NCBI GenBank assembly: GCA_964243985.1
Contig: CAXTHJ010000074.1
Span: 1 to 12,727 of the forward strand
From: CAIOYC01 sp964243985
GTDB taxonomy: Bacteria; Pseudomonadota; Alphaproteobacteria; Caulobacterales; Caulobacteraceae
Reading direction: 5' to 3'
Length of the DNA: 12,727 nucleotides
The translations under genes and the position numbers were made by a program. Below are positions 1-7,260 of the stretch, piece by piece (positions within the stretch are counted from its first letter, which is position 1; the number at the start of each line of letters is the position of its first letter). The notes under the pieces were generated by a model. That model was not told the origin of the DNA, did no database searches, and was given only the letters and a program-made list of their open reading frames with translations.

Positions 1-1
1 G

Positions 2-1114
2 CTCTACAGCCAGATCAAGGACCCGCGCCATCTGGGCCGCAAGGTCCTGACCGAGTTCGTCAAGGCCGGCGCGCCGGCGGAAATCCTCACCGAGGCTCAT
101 CCCCACATCGGCACCTTCCGCCTTGTCACCATGGTGGAGCATATGCGCGCGGGCATCGAGGCGCTGGGCGGCGAATATCGTTTCCAGAGCAAGGTCGAGC
201 GCCTCCATATCGCGGAGCGCGCAGACGGCGAGCGCCGGGTGCGGGGCGTCGTCTTGCAATCGGGCGAGGCGATCGCTGCGGACCACGTGGTGCTGGCCAT
301 CGGCCACAGCGCCCGCGACACGTTCCAGAGCCTCTACGATCAGGGTGTCCACATCGAGGCCAAGCCCTTCTCCATCGGCTTTAGGATCGAGCATCCGCAG
401 TCCCTGATCGACTGCGCCCGGTTCGGCGCCTGCGCCGGCCATCCCGATCTCGGCGCCGCCGACTACGCTCTCTCCCACCACGCCGCCAACAGGCGCACGG
501 TCTATAGCTTCTGCATGTGCCCCGGCGGAACGGTGGTGGCGGCGGCGTCGGAGCCGGGCCGGGTGGTGACCAATGGCATGAGCCAATATTCCCGGAACGA
601 GCGGAACGCCAACGCCGGCATCGTGGTGGGGATCACGCCGGACGACTATCCGGATCATCCCCTCGCCGGCGTCGCCCTGCAGCGCCGTTGGGAAGCGCAG
701 GCCTATCGCGCGGGCGGCGAGACCTACGCCGCGCCGGGGCAGAGGGTGGGAGATTTCCTCGCCGGCCGACCCTCCACCGTCCTCGGCGCTGTCATCCCCT
801 CCTATAAGCCCGGCGTGCATCTCACTGACTTGGCGACCTGCCTGCCCGAGTTCGCCATCGAGGCCATCCGCGATGCGCTGCCGGCGTTTGGTCGTCAAAT
901 CCCCGGCTACGACAATCCGGACGCCATGCTGACGGGGGTGGAGACCCGCACCTCCTCACCCATCCGCATCCGGCGCGGCGCGGACTTCCAGAGCGTCAAC
1001 ACCGGCGGCCTTTATCCTGCGGGAGAGGGCGCGGGTTACGCCGGCGGCATCCTCTCCGCCGCCGTGGACGGCATCAAGGTCTCTGAAGCGGTGGCGCGGA
1101 ACATGCTCGGTTAA
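2..1114 (+). CDS. NAD(P)/FAD-dependent oxidoreductase, COG2509-like (5' end missing)
   Basis: The frame is open from the first bases of the window, so the gene starts upstream; about 370 C-terminal residues are visible. The N-terminal Rossmann dinucleotide motif expected for the family lies outside the window. Visible marks are an LYSQIKDPRH segment and a PHIGTFRLV segment near the left edge, an AIGHSARDTF motif followed by FSIGFRIEHPQ, a cysteine-bearing YSFCMCPGG segment, a GMSQYSRNERNANAG segment, and a C-terminal GLYPAGEGAGYAGGI segment typical of an FAD-binding end. These match the large 'FAD-dependent dehydrogenase' family (COG2509), whose physiological substrate is generally not known. 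An internal ATG at 131 is not the start, because conserved sequence continues upstream of it. It ends 20 bp from the convergent amidohydrolase gene, and I see no clear hairpin terminator between them. Confidence 0.85.
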   Translation, partial: LYSQIKDPRHLGRKVLTEFVKAGAPAEILTEAHPHIGTFRLVTMVEHMRAGIEALGGEYRFQSKVERLHIAERADGERRVRGVVLQSGEAIAADHVVLAIGHSARDTFQSLYDQGVHIEAKPFSIGFRIEHPQSLIDCARFGACAGHPDLGAADYALSHHAANRRTVYSFCMCPGGTVVAAASEPGRVVTNGMSQYSRNERNANAGIVVGITPDDYPDHPLAGVALQRRWEAQAYRAGGETYAAPGQRVGDFLAGRPSTVLGAVIPSYKPGVHLTDLATCLPEFAIEAIRDALPAFGRQIPGYDNPDAMLTGVETRTSSPIRIRRGADFQSVNTGGLYPAGEGAGYAGGILSAAVDGIKVSEAVARNMLG

Positions 1115-1134
1115 CGGCGAGCGTAGGCCGATCC

Positions 1135-2466
1135 CTACCGCGCCTTGCCTTCGCTCTTATAGACCACGCCGCCCTTCATCACGAAGCTCACCGTCTGCAT
1201 CAGGGTGATGTCGGACAGAGGATCGCCGTCCACGGCGATGATGTCGGCGTAATACCCGGGGGCAAGCCGTCCCACCCGGTCGCTCCAGCCCATGATCTCG
1301 GCATCCGAAACGGTGGCGGCCTGGATCGCCTGCATCGGCGTCATGCCCCAGTCCGTCATGGTCTTCAACTGCTTGGCGTTCCAGCCATGGGGATAGACGC
1401 CGGCATCGGTGGCGAAGCCCATCTTGGCGCCGGCGAGGAAGGCCTTCTTGAAGTTTTCCCGCTGCAGGCGGCCCACCTGCCGCTCCTTGTCCATCGACGC
1501 CGGTTCGACGCCGTTCTTGGCGCCTTCGGCCAGGATGTAGTCATCGTCATAGACGTCCATGTCGAGCCAGGTTCCCCTGGCCTTGGCCATGCGGACGCCC
1601 TCGTCGTCGATCAGGCTGGCATGTTCTATGGTGTCGGCGCCGGCGCGGATGGCGGTTTTGATGGCCTCTGTGCCGTGATCGTGCACTGCGACCTTCTTGC
1701 CCCACATATGCGCCTCCTCGACGATGGCGTTCATCTCTTCCTGTGAGAGCTGCTGGCCGCCGACGCTGTCGCCGTGGGAAAGCACGCCGCCCGAGCCCAT
1801 GAACTTGATCAGGTCCGCGCCGTACTTCAGGTTCTGGCGCACCTTGGCTCGAAGCTCCCACGGCCCGTCCGCGATGCCCTCGTCCTTATAGTGGAATTCC
1901 CACGGCAGCAGGTTCTCGTCCGCGTGGCCGCCGGTGGCGCCGAGCGGCGGGCCGGAGACCTGCATTCGCGGGCCTTCGACCTCGCCTTTGTTGATGGCGT
2001 TCCTGAGCGCCACGTCGGTGAAGCCCCCTGCGCCCACATTGCGAACAGCGGTGAAACCGGCCAGCAGCGTTTTCTTAGCGTTGGCGACGCCGCTGATCGC
2101 CTCTTGCGGGGTGGAGATGGTGAGCGAATTGGCGCCCCCATCCTGCGGATTGCTGGTCAGGTGCACATGCACGTCGATGAGGCCAGGGAGGACGGTGGAG
2201 TGGGATAGATCGATCAGCACCGCGCCCGCCGGGGTCTGCACCGCCCCCGACGCGCCCATGGCGACGATCTTCTCGCCGCGGACGATGATGATCTGGTCGG
2301 CCAATACCTTGCCGGAAGCGGGATCGACCACATGGCCGGCATGGATGGCTTCCACCGGTTCGGCCGGTTGTTGCGCCAGGGCGTTTGGTGCGCCGATCGT
2401 GACCGTTGCTCCAATGGCCGCGCCGACCATTGCGAAGGCGCGCACGCCCATCCCCCTATAGGCCAT
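1135..2466 (-). CDS. Secreted metal-dependent amidohydrolase (prolidase-like)
   Basis: A 443-residue amidohydrolase-superfamily protein. Residues 1-31 form a signal peptide (hydrophobic core, ALA cleavage site before QQPAEP), so it is probably periplasmic or secreted. Metal-site marks follow in order: HVH at 100-102, the likely carbamylated lysine K221 in LIKFMGSGG, HDH at 262-264, H282 in TIEHAS, and the catalytic aspartate D354 in FATDAG. This layout is that of the imidazolonepropionase/Xaa-Pro dipeptidase-like branch, which includes Caulobacter enzymes that cleave dipeptides; the substrate here is inferred only. The frame stays open to a GTG at 2676, but that extension overlaps a separate small gene in another frame and precedes the signal peptide. 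The ATG at 2466 is therefore chosen, with an AAAGAG ribosome site upstream. The start lies 2 bp after the stop codon of the 66-residue protein, suggesting translational coupling. Confidence 0.88.
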   Translation of the reverse strand: MAYRGMGVRAFAMVGAAIGATVTIGAPNALAQQPAEPVEAIHAGHVVDPASGKVLADQIIIVRGEKIVAMGASGAVQTPAGAVLIDLSHSTVLPGLIDVHVHLTSNPQDGGANSLTISTPQEAISGVANAKKTLLAGFTAVRNVGAGGFTDVALRNAINKGEVEGPRMQVSGPPLGATGGHADENLLPWEFHYKDEGIADGPWELRAKVRQNLKYGADLIKFMGSGGVLSHGDSVGGQQLSQEEMNAIVEEAHMWGKKVAVHDHGTEAIKTAIRAGADTIEHASLIDDEGVRMAKARGTWLDMDVYDDDYILAEGAKNGVEPASMDKERQVGRLQRENFKKAFLAGAKMGFATDAGVYPHGWNAKQLKTMTDWGMTPMQAIQAATVSDAEIMGWSDRVGRLAPGYYADIIAVDGDPLSDITLMQTVSFVMKGGVVYKSEGKAR

Positions 2467-2468
2467 GT

Positions 2469-2669
2469 TCAAGTCTCTTTCTGATCCGGTTTCGGTGAAA
2501 CGGGGGGGGCGGCGTTCGCCTGACGCATGGCCGCCTTGCGCCGCGCCAGGTTGGCGCGCAGAGCCGCCGCCAGCTTGGCGTCCTTGTCCGGCGTCAGCGC
2601 CCGCGCGGGTTTGGGCCGCCCCGACGTTGACGGGTGGTCTGCGGCCGGATCGGTGGTCTTGTCCCTCAC
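2469..2669 (-). CDS. Small basic conserved hypothetical protein (66 aa)
   Basis: A 66-residue protein starting with GTG. It has a polar, proline-rich and probably disordered N-terminal half, then a strongly basic helix at residues 32-49 containing LAAALRANLARRKAAMR, and a charged tail. From memory, small alphaproteobacterial proteins of unknown function carry a very similar LAAALRANLxRRK helix, which is why I prefer this frame to the extension of the amidohydrolase frame over the same bases. The function is not known; the basic amphipathic helix could contact nucleic acid or membrane, but this is a guess. The stop codon lies 2 bp before the amidohydrolase ATG, so the two are probably co-transcribed. 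The GTG start is only moderately sure because no strong ribosome site is visible. The gene is divergent from the tRNA-Thr gene across about 87 bp. Confidence 0.68.
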   Translation of the reverse strand: MRDKTTDPAADHPSTSGRPKPARALTPDKDAKLAAALRANLARRKAAMRQANAAPPVSPKPDQKET

Positions 2670-2737
2670 GCTTCACGGGTGCGGCGCATGGGCAGTGCGG
2701 TCAAGCGCGATTCTGCTTCCCCTGCGCATTTCCATTC

Positions 2738-2745
2738 GCTATAGG
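2738..2745 (+). promoter_or_regulatory. Possible -10 element of tRNA-Thr
   Basis: GCTATAGG lies 11 bp before the tRNA and resembles the alphaproteobacterial -10 consensus GCTANAWC described in Caulobacter. No convincing -35 element is visible at the expected distance, so this is weak. Confidence 0.25.
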
Positions 2746-2756
2746 CCCGCCTTCCC

Positions 2757-2831
<75 letters not shown>

Positions 2832-2859
2832 TTTTACAAGTGGGCGGGACCTGACTGGC

Positions 2860-3645
2860 TTACGCCTCCAGCGCGATAGCCGAGAGCAGCCGTCCATAGT
2901 CAACTTCCCCGCGCTTAACCGCCCGACGGTTGGAGAAGAACAGGGCCTCCTCCGCGCAGGTGTCGCGGCCGATCCATTCGCTGTTCGTCACGCCCGCACG
3001 CGCCAGCCGGCTGAGCGCATAGGCGGGCAGATCGAACATCCGCTTGTCCGGGCTGGGCGCTGAGCGAAAGAAGCGTTCGGCGCCGGGGTCGCCGCGCTCG
3101 AACGTCTCCAGGAACTCCAGGCCCACTTCATAGCTCTCCGGCCCGATGCAGGGGCCGACCGCCGCGACGATCCGATCGACGGCGGCGCCTGCACTCACCA
3201 TCGCCGCCGCCGCCCCCTCGATCACGCCGCCGAGGGCGCCTTTCCAGCCGGCGTGGCAGGCGGCCACTACCCGCGCCTCGGGGTCGGCCAGCAGAACCGG
3301 CGCGCAGTCGGCGGACAATGCGCCGCAGACAAGGCCCGCGCGCGTTGCGGCCACCCCATCCGCCTCAGGCCGCTCGTCGCCCCAAGGGCCGTCAGCGATC
3401 AGGACTTTGGGGGAATGAATCTGATAGCAGGTCAGGAGCGCGTCGGGCTCGGCGCCGAACCACGCCGCCGCGCGGCGGCGGTTTTCCACCACGTCCGCCG
3501 CATCGTCCTTGGAACCGCGTCCCACGTTTAGGCTGTCGTAGAGTCCGGTGGAGACGCCGCCATTGCGGGTGAAGAAGGCGTGCTTGATTCCCGGCAGGGC
3601 GGCAAGGTTCGACGCAGCGATGGGCGTAAGATCGGCGGTGCTCAT
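2860..3645 (-). CDS. pgeF: Peptidoglycan editing factor PgeF (YfiH / multicopper polyphenol oxidase family)
   Basis: A 261-residue protein of the cytoplasmic YfiH/DUF152 family. PgeF corrects mistakes in peptidoglycan precursor synthesis; related proteins act as purine nucleoside phosphorylases or were described as laccases. The metal-site residues are all present: H77 in CYQIHSPK, C114 in LSADCAPVLL and H131 in CHAGWKG, followed by GPCIGPESYEVG and a C-terminal LFFSNRRA segment. The frame stays open to 3747, but the ATG at 3645 is chosen because the sequence before it is non-coding in character and the upstream extension would overlap the divergent 57-residue gene. The stop falls 28 bp from the end of the convergent tRNA-Thr. 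It belongs with midA and lgt, although a small plus-strand gene now lies between. Confidence 0.92.
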   Translation of the reverse strand: MSTADLTPIAASNLAALPGIKHAFFTRNGGVSTGLYDSLNVGRGSKDDAADVVENRRRAAAWFGAEPDALLTCYQIHSPKVLIADGPWGDERPEADGVAATRAGLVCGALSADCAPVLLADPEARVVAACHAGWKGALGGVIEGAAAAMVSAGAAVDRIVAAVGPCIGPESYEVGLEFLETFERGDPGAERFFRSAPSPDKRMFDLPAYALSRLARAGVTNSEWIGRDTCAEEALFFSNRRAVKRGEVDYGRLLSAIALEA

Positions 3646-3685
3646 GGGTTGATCTTTAGCAACTTCGCGCGCCGACAAGAAACCT

Positions 3686-3713
3686 TTGCGGCGCCCCGGT
3701 AAATCGGCATAAG
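3686..3713 (+). promoter_or_regulatory. Possible promoter of the 57-aa gene
   Basis: TTGCGG (3686-3691) and CATAAG (3708-3713) are separated by 16 bp. This would start transcription about 20 bp before the start codon of the small gene at 3739, just ahead of an AGGGG ribosome site at 3727-3731. The match to a housekeeping promoter is only partial. Confidence 0.3.
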
Positions 3714-3738
3714 GCCATAGGGGATTAGGGGTTGTGCG

Positions 3739-3912
3739 ATGGACCAAGTGATCGGCTTGCTGCAGGAAGTTGCTCAGCAGGACCTGGAGACGTGTGAGAC
3801 GGCGATCCGCGCCTCTGATCAGGCGGCGGCCATCGAAGCCATAGAGCGCGCGTTCGCCAAGCTCGACACCGCCATCGATATGCTGCGTTCGGCCACGAAC
3901 GGTCGGGCTTAG
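3739..3912 (+). CDS. Small helical hypothetical protein (57 aa)
   Basis: An ATG-started frame of 57 codons, preceded by an AGGGG ribosome site 7 bp upstream. The protein begins MDQVIGLLQEVAQQ and ends SATNGRA. It looks almost wholly alpha-helical, with regularly spaced hydrophobic residues (V, I, L, A, M) among acidic and basic ones, one cysteine at position 19, and no signal peptide or membrane segment. The amphipathic spacing suggests a short coiled-coil or helical-hairpin protein that binds a partner. I do not recognise the family. Most codons end in G or C, as in the neighbouring genes, which supports real coding. It is divergent from pgeF (93 bp) and overlaps the end of midA by 4 bp on the opposite strand (TTAG), interrupting the lgt-midA-pgeF run. 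Confidence 0.65.
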   Translation: MDQVIGLLQEVAQQDLETCETAIRASDQAAAIEAIERAFAKLDTAIDMLRSATNGRA

Positions 3913-4970
3913 AAGCCGGGGGGGCTCAATCCCGACGAATGGATCGCCACGACCTTGAAAAGTTCGCCCATCTGATCGTCGGCGGTCAGGCGATGAAGCT
4001 GGCGGGCGAGTCTCTCCGCTTGATCCGGCCGCGCGCGGGATAGGACCTGCGCCCGCGCTTCGACGCCCAGGGCTTTTAGGAATGCGGCTTGCGTCACGAT
4101 CGGCGTGGTTTCCGCACCTGCGATGCGTGCGCCGGCGGCGAAGGCGGGGAAGTCGGCGTGGACAGTGAGGTCGGCCTCGCCGGCGGTCGCCAGCACATCC
4201 ACCTTCTGGTGGCGCAAAAGCGCTTGCAGCGTATCTCCGACCCCTGGTTCGCCGCGACCATAGTCGATGAACAGAGCCGCGCCCCCGTCCGCCGCGATCC
4301 GTTCCCCTACGGCGCGGCCGAGAGTCTCCTGCGCGGGAGAGACTTCCACCACCGAGCCTATGGGCGCGCCGCGGAGGCCTTGCGGGACCAAGGCTTCGGG
4401 CGCGGCGGTCAGGCCGAACACCAGGGCGTCGTCCATATCCGCGCCCACCATGCGCTCAGTCCAGCCGGCCTTATTGCGCACGAATTGGCGCGCGGGCAGG
4501 CAATCCAGAAGCTCGTTGGCGATGAGGATGATCGGCGCGCCCCCTGAAACACCGTCGAGGTTCGCCGCCCAGCGGGGTGCGTGCGCGGACAGGGACTCCG
4601 CCTGCAACGCCCGGAGCGGCGGGCTGGTCTCCATCAGCCAAAGCTCGGCGGCGGCCAGGAAATCCGGGGCCAGGCGAGCGGCGCGCAGGACGTCGCCCAT
4701 CAGGGTTCCGTCTCCCGGGCCCATCTCCACCAAGCGGCATGGCGCCGGGCGACCCATCTGCATCCAGCAGTCCACCGCCCAAAGCCCGATCAGCTCGCCG
4801 AACATCTGGCTGACCAGCGGCGCGGTGATGAAATCGCCCTCTGCGCCCAAGGCCGGTCGCGTCGCGTAATAGCCGAACTGCGGATCGTGCAGGCAGGCGG
4901 TCATGAACTCCGCGACGGTGATCGGCCCGGTGTGGGCGATGCCCCGGGCGAGCTTAGCCTTGAGGCTCAT
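3909..4970 (-). CDS. midA: SAM-dependent methyltransferase, MidA/NDUFAF7 family
   Basis: A 353-residue class I methyltransferase (COG1565). In eukaryotes the homologue MidA/NDUFAF7 methylates an arginine of a complex I subunit during assembly; the bacterial target is inferred by analogy. Visible marks are the family signature GDFITAPLVSQMFGELIG at residues 45-62, the SAM-binding loop EMGPGDGTL at 82-90, and NELLDCLPARQF at 152-163, where the family conserves an NE pair. The length is normal for the family and no signal peptide is seen. Its ATG lies inside the end of lgt (17 bp overlap), so the two are translationally linked. The stop overlaps the convergent 57-residue gene by 4 bp. Confidence 0.92.
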   Translation of the reverse strand: MSLKAKLARGIAHTGPITVAEFMTACLHDPQFGYYATRPALGAEGDFITAPLVSQMFGELIGLWAVDCWMQMGRPAPCRLVEMGPGDGTLMGDVLRAARLAPDFLAAAELWLMETSPPLRALQAESLSAHAPRWAANLDGVSGGAPIILIANELLDCLPARQFVRNKAGWTERMVGADMDDALVFGLTAAPEALVPQGLRGAPIGSVVEVSPAQETLGRAVGERIAADGGAALFIDYGRGEPGVGDTLQALLRHQKVDVLATAGEADLTVHADFPAFAAGARIAGAETTPIVTQAAFLKALGVEARAQVLSRARPDQAERLARQLHRLTADDQMGELFKVVAIHSSGLSPPGF

Positions 4971-5913
4971 GAGGCGAGGCGGGCTCGGCGGCGAGCGGTT
5001 CCGGCATGGCGGCGGCGGCGAAGGGATCGGCGGCGATCTCCGGCACGTCCTTCAAGGTGGTGTCCGCCTCGCCGGCTCCGGCGTCCGCCTCCGGCGTCCG
5101 GGGCGGCGCCAGGGCGGAGGGCCTGAACGAATAATAGAGGAAAGCCAGCCCCGCCAGCACCATCGGGATCGACAGCATCATGCCCATGGTGAGGCCGAAG
5201 GGGAAATCCGGCATGCCGCGATCGGGCTCGCGCACATTCTCCAGGCTGATGCGGAACAGGCCATAGAAGGTCAGGAACAGCCCCACCACCGCACCGCGAC
5301 GAGGCAGGAGCTTGGCGCCGTGGGTCGCCCAGCGGAGAATCAGAAACAGGACGATCCCCTCCAGCCCTGCTTCGTAAAGCTCGCTGGGGTGGCGGGGTTC
5401 GGGCCCCGCGCGCGGGAAGATGATGCCCCAAGGCAGGGTGGTCGGCCGCCCCCAAAGCTCGCCGTTGATGAAATTGGCCAAGCGCCCAAAAAAGAGCCCG
5501 AACGGCACGCAGGGCGCCACAAGGTCCCCAAGCCGTATGACGTTGATCTTGTGAACCCGCGAGAACCACGCGAGAGCGATGATGACCCCGATCATAGCGC
5601 CGTGGAACGACATGCCCCCATGCCAAGGCTTTAGGATTTCCAGCGGATCGGTCCAGATCAGGTTCGTGGAGTAGAAGAGGACGCTGCCGACCCACACGCA
5701 AAACAAGATCTCCAGAGTGACCCAGAGCACCAGATCGTCGACCTCCCGATCGTTGGCGGTAGACCTGGTTCCGCGCCAGATCTTGAGGTTGCGACAGAGG
5801 GCGACGCCATAACGCCAACCGAGGATGATGCCGGCGATATAGGCCAAGGCATACCAGCGAATGGCCACGGGCCCGATATGGATCAAAACCGGATCGAAAT
5901 TCGGAAACGGCAA
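4954..5913 (-). CDS. lgt: Prolipoprotein diacylglyceryl transferase
   Basis: A 319-residue inner-membrane enzyme that transfers diacylglycerol from phosphatidylglycerol to the lipobox cysteine of prolipoproteins, the first step of lipoprotein maturation. Marks are WHGGMSFHGAMIG at 97-109 with H104 (E. coli H103), FFGRLANFINGELWGR at 141-156 with R144 (E. coli R143), PRHPSELYE at 173-181, and R228 in NVREPD. Several hydrophobic membrane segments fit the family fold. The segment normally reading GGRxGYVLFY instead reads CVWVGSVLFY (residues 72-81). The C-terminus carries a tail of about 55 residues (265-319) rich in Ala, Pro, Glu and Asp. The start is TTG at 5913, with TAGGAG upstream; an in-frame TAG just before it rules out a longer form. 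Confidence 0.94.
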   Translation of the reverse strand: MPFPNFDPVLIHIGPVAIRWYALAYIAGIILGWRYGVALCRNLKIWRGTRSTANDREVDDLVLWVTLEILFCVWVGSVLFYSTNLIWTDPLEILKPWHGGMSFHGAMIGVIIALAWFSRVHKINVIRLGDLVAPCVPFGLFFGRLANFINGELWGRPTTLPWGIIFPRAGPEPRHPSELYEAGLEGIVLFLILRWATHGAKLLPRRGAVVGLFLTFYGLFRISLENVREPDRGMPDFPFGLTMGMMLSIPMVLAGLAFLYYSFRPSALAPPRTPEADAGAGEADTTLKDVPEIAADPFAAAAMPEPLAAEPASPHEPQG

Positions 5914-5939
5914 GGCCGGCGGCTCCTAGCGGACGAGTC

Positions 5940-5955
5940 GCTGCTCTTTAGCAGC
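5940..5955. promoter_or_regulatory. Short dyad in the leader of lgt
   Basis: GCTGC-TCTTTA-GCAGC is a perfect 5-bp dyad with a 6-bp loop, ending 26 bp before the TTG start of lgt. It may be a leader hairpin or a protein site. No downstream T-run makes it a terminator. Confidence 0.25.
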
Positions 5956-6072
5956 CCTTTGTTACAGCGTCGCCTCCCTCCCGCACCATCGAAGGCGGGG
6001 CGAATGTGGATTTGATCTCCGCTACAAACCGCGCTACCCGAGCGGTCCGCGCTTGTGACAGGTCTGGCGGAC

Positions 6073-6148
6073 GGGCGCGTAGCTCAATGGTTAGAGCCGA
6101 CCGCTCATAACGGTCTGGTTGGGGGTTCAAGTCCCTCCGCGCCTACCA
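6073..6148 (+). tRNA. tRNA with anticodon CAT, probably tRNA-Ile2 (lysidine type)
   Basis: A 76-nt cloverleaf with encoded CCA. The acceptor GGGCGCG pairs with CGCGCCT, leaving a G1-U72 wobble. The D-stem is GCTC/GAGC with loop AATGGTTA, the anticodon stem is GACCG/CGGTC with loop CTCATAA (CAT at 6106-6108), the variable loop is TGGTT, and the T-arm is GGGGG-TTCAAGT-CCCTC. It lacks the features of the initiator tRNA. C4-G69, U12-A23 and C29-G41 are all present and are known isoleucine identity elements, which favours tRNA-Ile2, whose C34 is changed to lysidine by TilS. Elongator tRNA-Met is the alternative. I see no convincing promoter in the 159 bp upstream, apart from a poor TTGATC / GCTACCC pair near 6012-6039. 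Confidence 0.93.
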
Positions 6149-6164
6149 CCAGCCATCATTTAGC

Positions 6165-6189
6165 TGGCCGCCGTTATTCGCCACGGCCA
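6165..6189. terminator. Possible hairpin between tRNA and converging gene
   Basis: TGGCCG and CGGCCA form a perfect 6-bp dyad with a 13-bp loop between the tRNA and the stop of the converging 352-residue gene. It is followed on the plus strand by TTATTGT rather than a clean T-run. A second small dyad, CCAGC/GCTGG, lies at 6149-6167. Confidence 0.25.
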
Positions 6190-7248
6190 TTATTGTAGGG
6201 CCAGGAGGCGGTACGCTTCGCCGGTCATCGTGCCCGGCGCGTTTTCGGGGAGCATCTTGGTTGGCAGCGTTTCCCACGTTTGAGCCAGGAGATCATCTGG
6301 CGCAAAATTTGGATCCGTGGCGAGGGTTTGGCAGCGCTGTACGGCGTTATCAACCCATGAGTTGCTGTCCTTGATCGTGGGGCCCCCGCCGTTGCAGATT
6401 ATGCCAACGCGTATGCCGAGGGCGTGCATGCGGCGGCTAAGGCGTTCAGCCTGCGGTACGACCCCCACGTCGTTCCATTGCATATCTGTGTGGACGAAAG
6501 CAGGAGCGAAGCCCTGTGTTCGCTGGTGGAGTTGGGTTTCAAAGGCCAGGATGTCTTCCATGCCCCGCGCTCCTGAGGCTCCCCCGCCAATGGCTTCGAT
6601 ATCGCCCACTTTGATATTCGGGAACGCAGCCCGGAGTTGCTCGATCTTAGGCACGATCTGATCGACCATCGTGGCGACCGGGTACTGGCAGCCAGGGGTG
6701 TTGTCCCGTTCCCCTTTGGACTTCAAGCGACCGAAGATGACAGGCTCGTCCATCGCAATGGCATCGATAGTACCGCCCAGCGCCTTCATTCGCTTGATGA
6801 CATTGTCCGGCTCATGCAGGGCGCCCATGCCTTCAAAGCCGTGGCCGCACCCGTTCGGTCCATCGAGCAGAAGACCCATTTCGATCGCGAGACCGATGTG
6901 GCGGCGGCGAAGACCGGCGATGATGGTGTGCATTTCCTCGTCGGTACTCATCTCTACGGCCTGGGAAGGCATCTTGAAGTACGCCATGTGGGCGCTGGCG
7001 ACCGGCCAAGGCGCATTGTCGTCAAACATCGCCATCCAGTCAGAGGGATTGTCCAACTTGCGGTGGCGTTGCATGACAGGCGAGATGCCGCCGATCCAAA
7101 GCTGTCGTTCCGCAGAACGGGCTTGGGAAAGTGCTTGTGTGCCTGTGTCAGGTCGTATCGCCTGAGTCTGGGCGCTCTTAACCGCCCCAAAAAAGGACAG
7201 GCAAATTAGCACGAGGCTCAACAACTTTGACGGTATCTTCATTGCCAT
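6190..7248 (-). CDS. Exported protein of unknown function, possible TIM-barrel hydrolase-like fold
   Basis: A 352-residue protein with a clear signal peptide: basic MAMKIPSK, then a hydrophobic stretch to about residue 22, with likely cleavage near QTQA. The mature part has alternating predicted strands and helices: LWIGGISPV (50-58), HIGLAIEMG (117-125), IDAIAMDEPV (161-170), NIKVGDIEAIG (211-221), APAFVHTDMQW (248-258), IRVGIICNGGG (279-289) and a C-terminal QTWETLPTKMLPE. Acidic residues at the strand ends (D167, E168, D216, E218, D255) resemble a glycosidase-like barrel, but I cannot assign a family or substrate. The start ATG at 7248 has a perfect AGGAGG 6 bp upstream; an ATG two codons later is less well placed. 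Base composition is visibly lower in GC (about 55-63 percent in three lines I counted) than in the flanking genes, and it sits beside a tRNA, both consistent with acquisition by transfer. Confidence 0.82.
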   Translation of the reverse strand: MAMKIPSKLLSLVLICLSFFGAVKSAQTQAIRPDTGTQALSQARSAERQLWIGGISPVMQRHRKLDNPSDWMAMFDDNAPWPVASAHMAYFKMPSQAVEMSTDEEMHTIIAGLRRRHIGLAIEMGLLLDGPNGCGHGFEGMGALHEPDNVIKRMKALGGTIDAIAMDEPVIFGRLKSKGERDNTPGCQYPVATMVDQIVPKIEQLRAAFPNIKVGDIEAIGGGASGARGMEDILAFETQLHQRTQGFAPAFVHTDMQWNDVGVVPQAERLSRRMHALGIRVGIICNGGGPTIKDSNSWVDNAVQRCQTLATDPNFAPDDLLAQTWETLPTKMLPENAPGTMTGEAYRLLALQ

Positions 7249-7254
7249 CTTCAG

Positions 7255-7260
7255 CCTCCT
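7255..7260 (-). promoter_or_regulatory. Strong ribosome-binding site
   Basis: AGGAGG on the minus strand lies 6 bp before the ATG at 7248. It is the strongest Shine-Dalgarno sequence I noticed in the window and decides the start of the exported protein. Confidence 0.8.

Noticed and set aside
4967..5818. 283-codon minus-strand frame overlapping lgt
   Set aside because: It lies within lgt in another frame, and lgt has the complete enzyme signature.
5948..6130. 60-codon minus-strand frame over the CAT tRNA
   Set aside because: It runs through the tRNA gene and has no protein-like features.
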